Shown one piece after another: positions 63,402 through 64,000 of a DNA stretch of 64,000 nt (position 1 is the first letter of the stretch; each line of letters begins with the position of its first letter). A program made the position numbers and the translations under genes. The notes beneath the pieces were generated by a model. That model had not been told where the DNA came from and did not search any database. It saw only the letters and a program-made list of their open reading frames with translations. Origin of the DNA: Pseudomonadota bacterium (GTDB lineage Bacteria > Myxococcota_A > Polyangia > GCA-2747355); NCBI GenBank assembly GCA_016711215.1, contig JADJTL010000001.1, positions 1 to 64,000 of the forward strand, written 5' to 3'.

Positions 63402-64000
63402 CGCCGCAGTCGGTCGCCGGCGCCTCGGTCTTCCCGATCGGCAGTGCCAGCAACCAGGCCCTGCTCGGCCTCAACATCGGCGACACCACCCCGCGCCGCT
63501 GCCCCAGCTTCGCCACCTGCGAGCCCGGCCAGAGCTGCTGCATCGGCAAGTTCTCGCTGGGCCATTATCATTCCTGCGCGATCCGCACCGACTCTACCGT
63601 CTGGTGCTGGGGCGCGGATGGCTTCATGATTTTCCTCTCGAAGGCTAACGGCATGCTCGGTCAGGGCGAGGTGGTGCCCACGACCCCGGTCGCTCTGCCG
63701 GTCCTCGAGGGCGCGAACCAGGCGCGCTTCAGCGGGGCGATCGACGTCGCCCTGGGCAGCGAGCACACCTGCGTGCGGCGCAAGGACGGCAGCGTCTGGT
63801 GCTGGGGCTACAACGTTTCGGGTCAGCTCGGCGATGGCTCGACGATGACGCGGCTGAGCCCGGTGCGCGTCACGGGCCTCGACGGCTCCGCCGTCGAGCA
63901 GCTCGTCGCGGGCTATGGTCATACCTGCGCGCGGCGCACCGACGGCAGCGTCTGGTGTTGGGGCAGCAACAGCTCGGGTGAGCTTGGCCAAGGCGATACG
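63350..64000 (+). CDS. RCC1-repeat region (C-terminal continuation, runs off the window)
   Basis: Beginning at TGG 63350 the frame reads WYTQNCKWASDWGL and is open to the window end (217 codons). It holds three RCC1-type blades: GHYHSCAIRTDSTVWCWG, GSEHTCVRRKDGSVWCWG and GYGHTCARRTDGSVWCWG, each followed by a Gly-rich GQLGDG-type turn. Paired Cys in each blade suggest disulfides. There is no start codon of its own, so it belongs to the Asn-Ala-Met lipoprotein, and the whole would be a surface protein with a beta-propeller. The rest lies beyond the window. Confidence 0.8.

Overview
This is a GC-rich (by eye about 70%) bacterial chromosome segment. It most resembles Myxococcota (the former Deltaproteobacteria). 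The evidence is a protein with a MYXO-CTERM-like sorting tail (20490-22820), many Asp/Ser/Cys-rich lipoproteins with FG-GAP/VCBS or RCC1 repeats, and sigma-54-type promoters in front of nitrogen genes. The lineage is an inference, because no rRNA gene lies in the window. I found no tRNA, rRNA or CRISPR array.

Layout. 1-6.3 kb: a proline-tract EF-hand-like lipoprotein, threonine synthase (thrC), a large unknown protein, a YjbQ-family protein and a small secreted protein. 6.8-11.2 kb: a tightly overlapping arginine operon, argC-argJ-argB-argD. 11.2-22.8 kb: a secretome block of five lipoproteins (a VCBS-repeat protein, two serine-hydrolase-like proteins, a beta-rich protein and one unknown) plus the MYXO-CTERM-type protein. 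23.1-27.7 kb: a nitrogen module of P-II (glnB), glutamine synthetase (glnA), a lipoprotein and, convergent, the ammonium transporter amtB. Both glnB and amtB have well-spaced GG/GC sigma-54 motifs upstream. 28-30.2 kb: a nitronate-monooxygenase-like protein and a transglutaminase-like protein. 30.3-37.8 kb: a branched-chain amino-acid operon on the minus strand, ilvB-ilvN-leuA-leuC-leuD-leuB. It is preceded by a Leu/Val-rich leader peptide and a strong intrinsic terminator, which is a classical attenuation arrangement. 37.9-42.6 kb: a membrane protein, a frameshifted ilvA, a MepA-like endopeptidase and a secreted unknown. 42.7-45.4 kb: purU and a quinone oxidoreductase, divergent from an orphan larB. 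45.4-56.7 kb: a triple-GAF histidine kinase followed by a complete moxR/Bat operon (MoxR, DUF58, BatD-like/DUF4381, two von Willebrand A proteins, TPR, BatD, TPR-SH3), with most genes overlapping by 4 nt. 56.7-64 kb: an accessory-looking end with a secreted unknown, a gene cut at its 5' end by an IS3-family remnant, a thioesterase-like gene starting in Met-Thr-Pro repeats, another lipoprotein, a small conserved-looking gene behind an inverted repeat, and a lipoprotein with 24 exact Asn-Ala-Met repeats that runs, through a frameshift, into RCC1 repeats and off the window edge.

How it fits together: the anabolic genes (thrC, ilvA, ilvBN, leuACDB, argCJBD, glnBA-amtB) describe a cell that assimilates ammonium and makes Thr, Ile, Leu, Val and Arg. 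The rest is dominated by exported proteins. A recurring oddity is short tandem repeats: 9-bp units inside coding starts, and 11- or 14-bp units just outside genes. Two essential-looking reading frames (ilvA and the RCC1 protein) break at C-rich runs, so sequencing error must be excluded before calling them pseudogenes.
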